A program made the position numbers and the translations under genes. A stretch of 64,000 nt of DNA from Puffinus mauretanicus (taxonomy: Eukaryota > Chordata > Aves > Procellariiformes > Procellariidae), in the NCBI GenBank assembly GCA_023333565.1, contig JAJKFH010000115.1, positions 372,001-436,000 of the forward strand. Reading direction: 5' to 3'. The notes under the pieces were generated by a model that worked only from the letters and a program-made list of their open reading frames with translations, searched no databases and was not told where the DNA came from. Below, one piece after another: positions 1 through 12,500 of the stretch. Position 1 is the first letter of the stretch; each line of letters starts with the position of its first letter.

Positions 1-1083
1 GGCAGGGTTCCTTAAGATGTCAGTAAACACAGTACTTCCTTTGAAGCATCCTATTCTTGTTGTGTTTAAATAAGTGGCATTTACTTAAATAAATGGTAGT
101 ATGCAAGATATTTGTGATACATGTGATAATGCATTGCAAGAGCAAACATTAAGGATTGAATGTCAGGAGGAAAGGGTGAAGCTATTGCAGTAGGGTCGGG
201 TATTTCTAACAGTGATTACTCTCCCTGTCCGTCTGCCCGAATACTTCGTGTCTCCAGAGGCACCTTGATTTAGCAGAGGCACTGATTTATCAGGGAAGAC
301 ATCTCAGCCCCTTTATCCTGTGGTCAAGAATGAGGGACAGCAGCTTCTGTCAACTTCTAGTGAACCCTGGAAAGGCAGCCAGTTTTTTCCTTTCTCCACT
401 TTGTCCCCACTGTGTTACCAGGTGGGAATCTAGGCATCAGCCCGCTTCTGGGGTAGCGGGTACAAGCAGGCCAGTATGGGTGCCTTTAGCCTGTTGGTGT
501 CAAGGAGGCAGACTGGCGCCCTCACCCCTCCACCCTTGGCTTTCGGAACCTGTGTATATGTACATGTGAACAAAAAATAGAAATGCAGTGCTGTAGAGAC
601 AAAAATGCTCAAATGGAAATAATGGCTTCGTATTATTTAAAAAAAAAAAAACAACCAAAATGATTGAATAGTAGATGTATTATCTCTTTAGGGAGAAATT
701 AATGCCTGTGCCCTACAATGCATGTTCTTTGGCAAAAATGTCAGCTTCTCTTTCACCAAATGGGCTGTGTCTGAAGCATTCTGTTAAATGCTGCTCAGGG
801 AGGATGCAATCCTCTTGGAAAGCAGGCAGCCTGCTGGTCTCGGGTTTCAGCAGCGCACTCAAGAGCTTTTAGTTTTTACATGAAAAGCTTACTGGCAGCA
901 GCTTCTGCGCAGGAGGACCAGGCATAATTGGATTTACTATCAAGTAGGAAGTAGGTAAGGTCTTTAGAAGGAGCTAAGAGGCTAATGTATAAGATAAAAT
1001 ATCACAAGATTTATGTGTATTTCTCTATTTCCTTGTATAAATCCCTTTGGCCTTTTCTTGGAATTTGTGAGGCTTCTTGCAGT

Positions 1084-1127
1084 GGGGGTGAGGGAGGGTG
1101 TACAGGCAGGTGGTGGGATGGGGTGGG
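1084..1127 (+). other. G-rich tract
   Basis: There are two clusters of three G-runs: GGGGG, GGG, GGG, then after a 16-base gap GGG, GGGG, GGG. A four-run quadruplex would need the long loop or a two-G run, so quadruplex formation is uncertain. Confidence 0.45.
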
Positions 1128-4100
1128 CAGAAGGTGTTCTGCACCAGGGTGTGAGGTAAGAGAGAGAGTGCAGGGCTCTTTCTGGATCTCAATAAGAAAA
1201 GCCCAATAACAAATACTTTAATACAATAGCTATTTTAATAAGATAAAATAAAAAGAAGAATACAGATTGCAAGTGAATCGTATGTCCCTTCAGATGCTGG
1301 GTGCCCTGCGTTCGTGCAACATCAGATGGAGCCTGGATCAGTTTTCCGATGGTGCTGCACAGATCCTGTCTGTGGAGAAGTTCCCCCTTTTTGGTCATTC
1401 AAGCTATTATGTGATTTTCTTGCAAGAAATCAACTCTAGTAATCATTTCTACTGTCAAATAGAATGGAGGTTCACATGAGAACTTCTTGCTGCACTTCTA
1501 GATAACTACGAGGACAGGTAGGCAGGGTAATTGCTGGTACAGAGTGGGAGCTGCCTGCAGGCTCCTCGTCTACGACAATCTGGCTGTGTTTGTTCTGTGC
1601 CAAGGTGTTGTGCAGCACAGCCTGAAGCCGCACTGGATGGGCAGCACAGGTCTGGGTCTACCCAGGTTAACTGTTACGTGGATCACTGTCTCCTTGATGT
1701 ATGATGGTCTCCTGGTCAGGATTAGTACGGGGGGCTGCCCAAACATGTGTTTTGTTGGCTATGGGGCCCCACTATTAGGTACCTGCCCAAACACAGCACA
1801 TGCTGCCTGCTCTGGATGCAGCTGGTTGGAAAATGGTTGCTACAGTTTAGGTTTGCATGTAGGATCATGGAGCAGAAGAGGACCTGTGGCACAACACTAC
1901 ATAGCCACAACACTGCAGCTATCTGGTTCCAGCTCGACGTATGACATAAATCACCATACATTTTCTAGAAGTGAGGACTGACTTGCTGCATAGGTAGGGC
2001 GTTGTTATTTAGAGTCGGCACGTGTCCCCTGCAGTACTGAAATAGTGGAGACTTTAAAAATGGTGCATTGCCTTTCCTTCAGGGATCTTCATCTTCCTTA
2101 TTAAGCCGTTTCCCTTTTCAAGGCTGCTGCATCATGTCCTCCTGGCTCTTTAGGCAAAACCCCTGCCCCTGCTAGATCCCTGCATCCAGCTTCTCTGTTC
2201 TGCTTTGAGCGGGCTGGAGGGACCGCTTCAGAGCATGGCCTCCTGCCTCCTGGCCTCTGGTTGTCCACAGCTCTTGCTGTAGTAGTTTGCATGCAAAATC
2301 TGCTGTGTGCAGCCCAGTTATCTTAATTGTTTCTCTTTGTTCAGTGAATTGGCAGCTGGCAGTTAGCTTGCCCGCTCCTTTTTCTCTCATCTCTGCTATC
2401 TAAAGGATTTACATAAATATTCTAAGGCACTTTGCTGTTGAATATGTGAATATGCTGCATCAGGGACGCTGATTTGTGAAATTAAAAGGCTATTTTAATT
2501 CCTAGGATTTGACAGTCCAGGATTAGACCATTAGCAGTCAGACCACTTCCTGTGGTTTCACTGATGTCCCGCTGTTTCCTCCTTTGTGTGTTTGTAAATC
2601 CGAATACAAAAGCATACATGTACTGGTAGGTTTTTGCAATGTGTCGGTAAAGATGCTTTTTGCTGTCTTTGACCTGTGGAAGTGTATGTCCCCTCCCTTC
2701 ATTTCATTATGCTTTGAAGAACAAAAACCTCAGAGGAGCCTCTTACTGACTTTCTTACTCCTTTTCTTTCTTTTGGAGTGCCTGATGCATGCAGCGGCGC
2801 TTTTTAATGCTTCTTAAAAGAAAAAAGGTTGCAAAGATAACGGAGTACAACCCTACAGCTAGACTGGCTGATTTACAATCTAACACGGTAGTCAGAAAAT
2901 CCAGAAACACAAAAACAGATTTGAAATTTAGACACTCCAAGATTGAAACTCCTGGTGGTGGAACAGCAGGAGAAAAGAGAGTAGATCAAGTCAGGAGAGG
3001 GAATATTGAGGTCCCTGGGATTTAAGAAGCTGTAATAAACCCTTTAGGGTAGGTTTATGTGGAGTACCTTTTCTTTAAAAAAGCACAGCTTTAGTACCCT
3101 AAGAACAACATAGCTGTAATTTTTTTATCTGTAAACTACATGCATCTTGCTTCTGAATTATGAAAATCAAGTTTCGTAGGACTTGCCTGTTTTAGTAGCT
3201 TACCTGAAAATATTTTAGTAAACAATGAAAATTCAGGCTATCTAAACATCTAAGATTAAGGATCACTGAGTTACCCACCAAATTGTTTGATCTTTGAAAT
3301 TTCACTCTTTGATCAAAACTAAAACATATGCAAAGGACTGTCTCTCTGTCTCATAGTGTGTGCTTTCAGTCTGTCTTTGGCAGATACAGTAAAACCATTC
3401 TTTCTTTTCAGTAGGCGCATCTAAAGAAATGGAATTGAACTTGTTTTGAAAATGGGAAAAATCAGCTTCTGGCTATTAAATTTCATGTAAATATGTAATT
3501 TGGTAAAGTCCGTAGCACTCAATACATTTTTTTCCTGTTCATTGCCCCTAGTAGCATCGTGTGCTCTGTACTGCACAGCAAGTACAACAGAAAGTAAACA
3601 TCATGGTTCCAGACTTTGATTTTTGAAATATTTATTTGGTCAATTTTTCCATATTTTGCTGAACAATCTCATGACTTTGTATCACTTGCCATACACTTTC
3701 TTTCTGATGATTCTCTGCTGTTGATGGAGAAGTGGGAAGGTTTTATATTGTGCATTTCATTCTGGTCCTACAAGGCTATGCACCATACCTTCAAAAGAAA
3801 CAACAGAACGATAAAGTTAGGCTAGTTTGTGATTGTTCTATCATTAATATCAAGTCTCTGCACTCACGGGTTGCTAACTGGGGTGAATTTGATGTGGAGC
3901 AGGCATAAGCATGCAATCAGGTTTCTGCTAAATTAACAGTGTTCATTGCAAGATCTGTGTCTCTACTTCCCCATTACCCACCTGATGCTTTCTGAGGTGC
4001 CGTCTCTGTTGTACGGTGGCAATGTTTGAAGGCAGCTCTCATGGGAGACTGACTTTGTTTGTGAAGCCTGTTGCTACTCTGAAAAAGGCTTTGAAAAAGT

Positions 4101-4410
4101 GTTGTTCGATTACCCATATAACTTTCAAATAGCAGCCCTGCAAAAACATCAGGCCAGTCTTACATCTGCACTTTCAAGATGCCATTTTTGCCGGCAGCGG
4201 TCATGTGGATCAAAGCAGTAGTAGTGGGTCCTATAAGTACTATTTCAGCTGATTGCAGAATTGCTGGGCTGGAAGCGATCTTTCCTCCTTAGTATGGCCC
4301 CCTCACAGAGGGGTGGGTGGCAAACAGAGTTTGAACATATTCAGCTGCTTCTGTTGCTGGCAGTTTTCTCCCATGGTGAGAGCAGAGAGGCACTGGCGCC
4401 TGCCCCCAGT

Positions 4411-4437
4411 GGGAGGGGGTGGGAGGACAGGGGCGGG
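4411..4437 (+). other. Potential G-quadruplex motif
   Basis: Five runs of three or more G (GGG, GGGGG, GGG, GGGG, GGG) are separated by loops of 1, 1, 6 and 1 bases. This meets the usual G3+N1-7 rule. It lies in a locally GC-rich patch of otherwise AT-rich, probably intronic, sequence. Confidence 0.7.
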
Positions 4438-7400
4438 CGGCAGAGGCCTGGACTGCTTGGTGGGATGGTGCCAGTGGAAGAGCTTCATGGTGAGAGGGGC
4501 AATGTTAACCCAGGGGACTTCTTCCAAGTTGCATGTTATCAAGATGCCAGGGATCTTCTTTCTGGAGAAGAGACCAAGAACCTGTGGCTGCTCAGCCTTT
4601 TGGCAGAAGAGGTTTCTGGAGTTGTTTAGACAGTGGCAGTCTGATGCCTCTTTCACTGCCAACCATTTTGAAATTAGAAATATTATAGAAAAGCAAGTGA
4701 GAAGGTCTGCTTTGTGTGGTGTTCAGGAGAAGGTGACCCGTACAAAATCCTAGCAGGCTTTATTCAGATGGCCTTGCCCTGCTTGGTTGGGGCTATCATG
4801 ATGTTCAAGGGATGCATATCCTTATCCTCTAGCTTTTTCAGTTTTGAATGAACAGGAGGAGTTGGTCCTTTTCTCCCTATCCCCCAACAGCCAATATGAA
4901 AAGTTAGAAGACTCAAGTCTGCTGATTTGCTGCTACTGGTGAATATGGGTCATAGAAATGTGATCACTACGTCTTCTGCAAATCTTGCCACTCTCGGAGG
5001 GTTGTGGGTTGCACAGTTTTGCTTTCTTTTCTAGTGGAAGGTGTGAAAAGGCAGTGATAGAAGTGTGTAGATGTGCATGAGCTGACAATAGTCAGGTAAA
5101 TGGAGTTTATGTTGAAGAGATTATTGAGTCCTGCAAGAAACTAAGTTCTCAAGCATGAGTAGTTTATCCGTTTTACATACAGGGATGTGTGTGTGTGGAG
5201 TGAAGCAGCTGAAATAAATTTGTTTTCATCTGACAACGAGTTAGGCAAAGATCTCAGCCTTTCTCTTTGTATGTTGCATTTGCAGGTCCGTGATGCTTCC
5301 TTGACTTTTATTATTAAATCTGCAGCATTTTAAGTGGTAAACGACTACAGATCCTGAGGGGTTACTTTTTCAGTAGCATTCTGGAAAATTTACTGTACAA
5401 TAAAATTACTATAAATCACTACCCAAATAACCAGGCATAATAAAATTAACAAACTAGCAGTGGTGGATACAGATGTATTTGCAAGACATCTCCGTCTGTT
5501 CCAAGATTTTTATTTCATGATTTGACTGCAGCATGCTGCCTGTCCCATTGGGGATGGTAATTTCTGTAGCATGATGATAAACAAGACTCACTGGCCAAAG
5601 AGAGGTCCCCTTGACATTGCTATGGTGAACGTACTTCATCACAGTCTTCTTGTTAGTGCTGTCAAATAGCTTAGCTTATATGAAGCGTGAATGATGTGTT
5701 GGAAAGATTCATTTTGTCAGGTATACTTATGACAACGGTAGCTAACATCTCAGAAGGGATAGTTTACAAGCACTTGCCCAATTAGCCCAATTGTTTTGTT
5801 TCATAATTAATTATGTTTATTCATGAATGAAGCTGTGATTTCTGTCTGGAACTAGAAAGTTAATCTCTGATAGCCAGCATGAAAAACAAAATTACTCTTC
5901 TAGAACCACCGTGGTTTCCTGTGAAGAATTTAATCTTAAGTCTTTAGAATCCTGATGATATTGTGAATGCATATGTCTTTATAATATATGTGACTGTAGA
6001 GTTCTTGGTTTTTCTTTTAAGTTAAACCTCAGAGTACTACACTTTACAATGCATGTGTTTTGCAATACTTTCAAGACAAGAATAGGAGGACAGACTTGAG
6101 TCCACTGACTGAGTTCTCTTTGTGTGTGTCTGCTAATTAATAGGACAGGTATTTTTGTGGAAAAAGACTTGATTTTACTAGTCAAGACTATTCATCTTGA
6201 ATTTGGTAGAATTGGATTTTGGTGATGGGTAGCTGGGAAGAGCATATAATATACATAACTTAGTTTTCTTCATAGAGTTCAGAATCTTTCTAATAATGGA
6301 TCAGTAAATTAACTTCATTGCTATTAATATCAATTGCATGGATGTGTGCATTAAGTGACCTTGAGAATACATTGGCATACTAGTAATGCCTCTGGCACAT
6401 TACTTACTAAAATACAGGGAAATAACTCTGATCAGTTTATTCTTTTCTAACACTTTCTGTCTCGTATTCAAAACCTTTTAAATAGTTTAAGTTAAAATTA
6501 AGTGTTGCTAAGAATAGTTCAAGCTTTAACTTCTCAGATTTAAATTTTCCTTGTGGTTTTGTTGTTTGATGATTCTTGTAGGTTTTATAGAATCACCATT
6601 TCTAAAGTTCCTGCCTTCCTTCTATAGGTAATCTTTCCACTTCTGTTCATGTCTCAGCTTTGTCTCTTTATGCTTTCTGCTACATATTGCAAGGGGCTTC
6701 TTTTAAATCTCCCATCTACTTTGTCAGCTTTAGGAAGTGAATTAGGGTCCTCAATGGGTGATAAACTGCTTATGGTGAGCTATATCCATTCCTTAACCAA
6801 GAGATAATCAGCATATTTGGTAACTCTTCTTTCTAGTCTGATGTGAGATGCAAAATTTCTCTAACCACTTCTTTGAGCTTTTGCTTAATATGGAGGCAGA
6901 ATATATCTAAGATGACGGTCAAACCTTGCATTCAGAGTGAAACTTGCATTCTGATACTGTTATATATGAACAGTCCTTAGTTTCTGGTGGAATTCATAAA
7001 CTTTACAAAAAACAATCTGTAGGCAATTGTAAATTCAGCGTCTGGAAAAGCATGCATATGGAAGTAAGGTAAAATGTGTGGTGTGGTGTTAGCTATTGAA
7101 AATTAACAATGCACCTGCTAATGGTAAGCCCATTTGACAAAATAATTGCCTTCTGCTTTTGACTTACTGAAGCTTTACTGTTTAAAAACCCCATTTATTC
7201 TGTTACACCATCCATGTACAGAGATCCCAGGTGCTGTCATCTAGGAAGGAATAGGTAAAGGCTATTGTTCATTAATAATAAAATGATTTGTTGAGAATGA
7301 AGAGATAATTAACGGGTTTATCGCTAAAGGACTAAAGAGATAAAGTGAAAGATAAAAATAAGGCTTTTTTAGCTTATTAAAAATTTGCATTGAATATGGC

Positions 7401-9453
7401 AAGGATAAAATCCACAGAAAATAATATGTGTAAAACAATAAAAATGAGACAGTGAACATAGGAACATCTTGGATGTATTTAAGTCCTAAATAAAGCTGCT
7501 TAGTATTTATTCCAGATTTTTTTTAAATCCTTACCTAAAAGCTAAGATATCTTTTTTCCTCCTCTTAATCTCCACACTTGGTGAAAACTCCCACCTTAGT
7601 TTGGTGTTTTGCTCCCTTTCCTCTGCCAAAAAACTTAGCAAAACTTGAGGGTTGCAGATTTCCTTTAGGCAGTACTTGGGCCTGGTTTGCCCACTTGAAG
7701 AATGGATTCTAACCTGAGTCATCATCAGCCTTGGTGCACACTTGCTGGCTGCATGCTGATAGCCCTCGGCCTGTGGAGCTGTAAGGTTGGCTTTCATAGG
7801 GACATGTCATGAAGGTGCGGGAACAACCATCATTCACTCTACTATTTTTCAACTCTGTTTTCTAAAATCCTCTGTTCTTCCCCCGAAGTTAAGGTGATCA
7901 AACACTTACCCTCACCTTGTCATCATCTTTTCCTCCCTTCTTCCTTTTCCACGGGACGTCTTTCTTCCTACCTGTTTATAGATACCATTCTTCGATTCTT
8001 TTCTAGATTGAAGAGAGTCAAACATTTTTTAATACAGTTGTTTCATTTACTCTTCTCAAAAGTAAGATACGTTGCTGCTGCTATTATCCAATATGTTTTA
8101 GAAGACTCCTGCAAAATACTGCTGTGCTCTGAACTCAAGGAAATCGTATCAAAATATACCAGGATGTTATTAGTAATAAAAATTCAGGTTGTCCAGGCAC
8201 AGAATCCTTTTAATATATTTCAGGGCTCAATATATTGTATGTATGTATTGTTGATGATGTATCAACTGCTTCTAGATGGCAGGCAGAAGTGGTTCCCGAG
8301 TGTTTGACGGGAGCTGCAGGAATGAGCATTTCCATGCAGTAGTTGCATAAGATCAAGACCTGCCCCTGTGGCTCAGCTGAGGGACCACACAGGTGATTGC
8401 TGCTGATTTAAATAGTAGGAGTGAGACCCCAGGGCTGGTCCTGATTTGGCACAGCCTGAAACACGAAGTTGGTGGTTGTGTATGAGGCATTTGAAGGAGC
8501 ACGTGCGAGGGAGAGAGGCGTGCAACTGGGCCATCATGTGCTGGGGATGCTGAGGAGATGATGCTGTGCCACAGCGGGGTTGTGGAAGGCGTGAAGGAAA
8601 TCTGCTGTATGTATTCATCAGCTATCAGAAAGTTGTGACCCATGATAGTTTGCCTGTGGTGCCTAGAGTGACAGTGACTGTGTTGTGGCTTATAACTTGC
8701 CCAGGGTAAGCCTGGGATCCTCTGGCTTGCCGCTGTCCTTAACTTGGAAAAAAAAAAAGGTACAGGGAAAGTGGCTCCTTCCCCCTTCGTTTGGTGGAGG
8801 TTGGTTGACTGGCTTGTTTCTCCATTTTGCTACTTTTTGTAAGGGAAAAATTGTAGCAATTAATTAGGTTGATGATCAAATTCATTAAAATCAGAGATTT
8901 TTATCACTGACCTCAGTGTAGCCAGGTAACTGTATTATCCCCTGCTCTGGGGACTCTGCTAACAGCTCCCTGTGTAACCGGAGACAAGCCCTTATTTTGC
9001 AAAGAGAAGATTGTTAGGCATCATCTACTGTTAGTGCGGAACCTAACCTAACAATTCGTCCTACGCTGACAGGCTTACGAACTGCTTACAACCATCTATC
9101 AAATCAGTTAAATTGCTTAATTCTCATATGTGCAGTGCTTCTTGTCCAGAGCAATGGTCAATAATAATGCACAAGGGAGATAATTTTCAGCAGTATTAGA
9201 TGGGAACACCTATATAAAAGAAATGTCTCTTAATGCAAAGATCTTGGGATAAGTTAGACAGCAGCAGTGTTGACACAACTGTGAAGGTGAATGTAGAGGA
9301 ATGGATTAGTTCCAACTACGTAATTGCCTCTACTGAAGTTCAGAATATTTTGGTATTCCAGAGTAATTTTTTTATTACAAAGTTAATTTTTTCTGCCTCT
9401 TCTTCTGCTTGTGAAAACAGGAAATGTTAATATCTCTTTGTATTGTTGTACAG

Positions 9454-9532
9454 ACCACTTTCGGATTCTGAACAGATGAACTTTTTAAAGAAAATGAGAC
9501 TATATATTCAGCAGCAGAAGTACGATGAGGCG
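9454..9532 (+). CDS. PIGN: PIGN exon a (first exon in window; residues 1-26 of the visible part)
   Basis: The acceptor is TACAG before 9454 and the donor GTAAGT at 9533. One leading base completes a codon from the upstream exon; the peptide then begins [15 protein letters not shown] and ends KYDEA. It matches the short human PIGN segment beginning LSDSKQ just before the membrane domain. It is basic and hydrophilic. The exon ends in phase 0. The next intron (9533-11755) holds nothing I recognise. Confidence 0.9.
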
Positions 9533-12500
9533 GTAAGTCTGTTTTTGCTATATGCCTTCTAGAAACTTTTTACAGGAACTTCTATTATATGTAAATATTT
9601 AGATTTGTTTAACTTGAAATGAAACCGAGCAATAAAACATTTTTCCTTCCTTATGATGCACATCTCACTTATTAACACAAATAAAATCCCACTGTAAGTC
9701 TCCAAACTTTTGCATTTTGACATCAGTTCTAATGAATAATACTGACTTGCTGTGTTTTTTCTCATATTTCTTAAACTGTTTGTTACCATTCCGTAGTATA
9801 CTAACACACAGTGTATGTTTTTATTTTCCACTGTAAAAAAGGGTAAATTGAGAGAGAAACTGAGGAACGTAGTTCATGTTCACACTACTTAGGCTGCATG
9901 AAAAAAATTATAATGTCTTGCTCCATCATAGAACCTGCTGTGTTGTTTTTTTTTTTACCTGAAGCAGCTGTTCTTGGTTTTAATTTCTCATTTCAGTTTG
10001 TCAGAGACTGAGAGCCATATGTGGAATCATTCTGTGCTTCCCAGTTCCAGTATTACTTTCCTAAGTGTTTGCTACCACTCACAGTGCGACAGGGTACTTG
10101 ATGAGTGCAGTTCACCAGTGCTTGTATTCTGACATTCACAGAAATAATTTGTAGAGCTAACGATACACAGTCGTCTTTCATTTTAACAAGTTTAGTTTGG
10201 TCACTGACTTTTGTGTTAAAAAGTACACGTAAAAGTTGAATATGTAAGATTACATTTAACCTGCCAGATGCATGGAAGAATAATTCCATTATGTGTTAGG
10301 GTTCAGCTCTTCTTTTTCCCTGATATGTTTCTCAGGGTAATAAATTACTATTTTATGCAGAGGACAGCTAAATCTATTTTATATCTTTTTATTCACTTCA
10401 TTGTAAATTGGAAATAGCTCAGTTGAAATCAATGGGTCTATTTTGCTGTGGTAGCAGGTTTTCTTTTTGCTTTCCTACTACTACTACTTGACTGTCACAC
10501 ATTTACTTATAGGAGACATTTTACGCATTTCAGCAGTAAAACCTGCAAGTTTGTGTTGTTAGCTATATATAAATTTTACCCCTTGTTCACCTGAGTGCCC
10601 CATGTGTTCAAGTTTACTCTTGATCACTAACACATTGGGCTTGTGCCTGTGCCCTGGTTATCCTCAGCCTCCTATATCGCAATGCAGAAAGGTCAGTGCA
10701 TTACCAGCTGCTGGGCTATGGTGATTCTTTGCCCCCTCAACTCTGCAGCTCTTTGCATTGCAAATATGCGTTCATAATTGTATCCTCAGGAATGATGTGA
10801 TTTTGGGTGAGTTTGCCCATTCTCTTCAGTAGTTGACATACCTTTTTCTGTTGATTGTTGCTGTTAAGTCCCAACTTGAGACCTGGACATATAAAGAATC
10901 ACCGTCATGTATGCTCAACTTCTTATTATACTCTTCCTTACAGATCTTTTAATCACCAGAGAATCCTCTGTGACCACAAATTACACAGCTGAGCTTCCCA
11001 TCTTTGGGTAAATCACAGGGGTCAGCACACCTCTGTGTACGGAATGACACTCACAGTGGGAAAAACCACTGTCTTTATCATGGTGTCTCCCCAGTGGAGA
11101 TACTGAGTAACGGGACCTGTGATTAGACTGGGTACAACCCTTCTTGTGTCCAAATTTGCATCCTGAGAGCCCCAAGCAGCAGGTTTGTGAATGAAACTGG
11201 GGCTCCAGTTCTGTCTCTGAATTCACCTCTGGTGCTTAGGCAAAGCGCTGCGGGTATCAGGTACTACTGAAGTGGAGGACATGAAACCCCAGGAAGGGGG
11301 TGTTTCAGGTTCTGGAGAGCGATCATGTTTCAGCTGCATCCATAATCCTCCTCCTTTGTAAATGTGCCTTCAGAAGCACATGGCTGGTTTTCTTTGGGGG
11401 TCGCTTATAGTGGAATATGTATATGGTCAAATGCTCATGGGAAAAACAAGTGGCACGCTTGGTAGTAGGTTCAAAGCGTGCTATCTGTGTAGCTTTCACC
11501 ATCTGACCACTGTCGTGGCCAGGGGGCCATGTCGAAGGAGCCAAATGATGGTTGACTTTATGTCCAACAGGAGTCCAAAGCAGTGTGTACTCCAGCAGTT
11601 GGTGCTGGCCAAAACGCTATACCTGAGCGCAGAGAGGACACATGTGCCAAGAGTGGTGGAGCTGCTTGAGCTCCAGTTGCTGTCAGTTAGGTCAATATGT
11701 GCAAAGGAACTTACGCTATTCTAAACTGTTGCTTATATGTTTTGTCTGCCTCTAGGTATCTCTATGCAAAACCCTGATTAACCTTGCTTTGGAAGGCTTG
11801 TCTTATTACCATACTTACGACAGATTATTCCTGGGTCTAAGTATTGCAATGGGTTTTGTGGGCTGGACAACTTACGTGATTTTGGTGATTATCAAGACCC
11901 ATACCACTTTGAGCAAGACTGTCCAGACTAATAATAAGGTAGGTTGGAAACATGCAATGTTTTTTTCTATCAGTTTTCAGCATTATATGTATGCTCAGTC
12001 TCTCTGTGTGGAAGACCAAATTGCAGACCTTCCACTTCTTTTGACTACGTGTGGAAACTGGCACGCTGTGGAGTTTTCTAGCTACTGTAATCCTGCGTAG
12101 TGTTACTGTTTGGTCCATTTTTTAGGATCAGTATTGCTAAGCCGTGTAAGTTTGAGTATGCAATACTGTGCTTTCTCAATTTCTTCCTTTCTACAGCTGC
12201 GTATTTTACTAGATGCTAATACAAGTGTAAGCAAACATAGTGACTTAAAACTATTAGAGGGTCTGTCTTTAACCAGAAGTCAATTTTCAGCATTAATTGT
12301 AGTAAAGTCAGCACTCTGTTGTAATAATACTTGTTTGGAAGAATACAGACTTCAGGCTTCCATTTTGATTTTTCTTCTTTACTGTAAGGCCAAAAAAAAA
12401 TTAACATGTAAATTCTTTTATTCATGTCCTCTTTGGCAATGTGAAATCAGTTTTCAGAAGTTGTGCAGTCCAATCATGGCATTTTTAAAATGTATAACCT

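Larger units (their letters stand above)
1..9453. other. Non-coding sequence upstream of first visible PIGN exon (probably PIGN intron)
   Basis: The first visible exon starts with the last base of a split codon, so the preceding PIGN exon lies upstream. I looked here for the expected peptide preceding PLSDSEQ (an ILEQFK / LPFLFTPF-like stretch) and did not find it, so most or all of this segment is probably intron. Open frames here, such as 4253-4753 (+) and 4303-4662 (-), overlap on opposite strands and resemble no family I know. G-rich tracts at 1084-1127 and 4411-4437 are listed separately. I recognise no CR1 copy in this stretch. Confidence 0.6.

Noticed and set aside
4253..4753. 166-codon + strand frame with an overlapping 119-codon minus frame
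   Set aside because: Both strands are open in a GC-richer patch with few stops. Neither product resembles a known protein and there are no splice or promoter signals that single it out.
1..9453. The preceding PIGN exon
   Set aside because: I searched by eye for a segment encoding the expected ILEQFK / LPFLFTPF-like peptide ending in a phase-2 donor and found none. A short diverged exon could still be missed.
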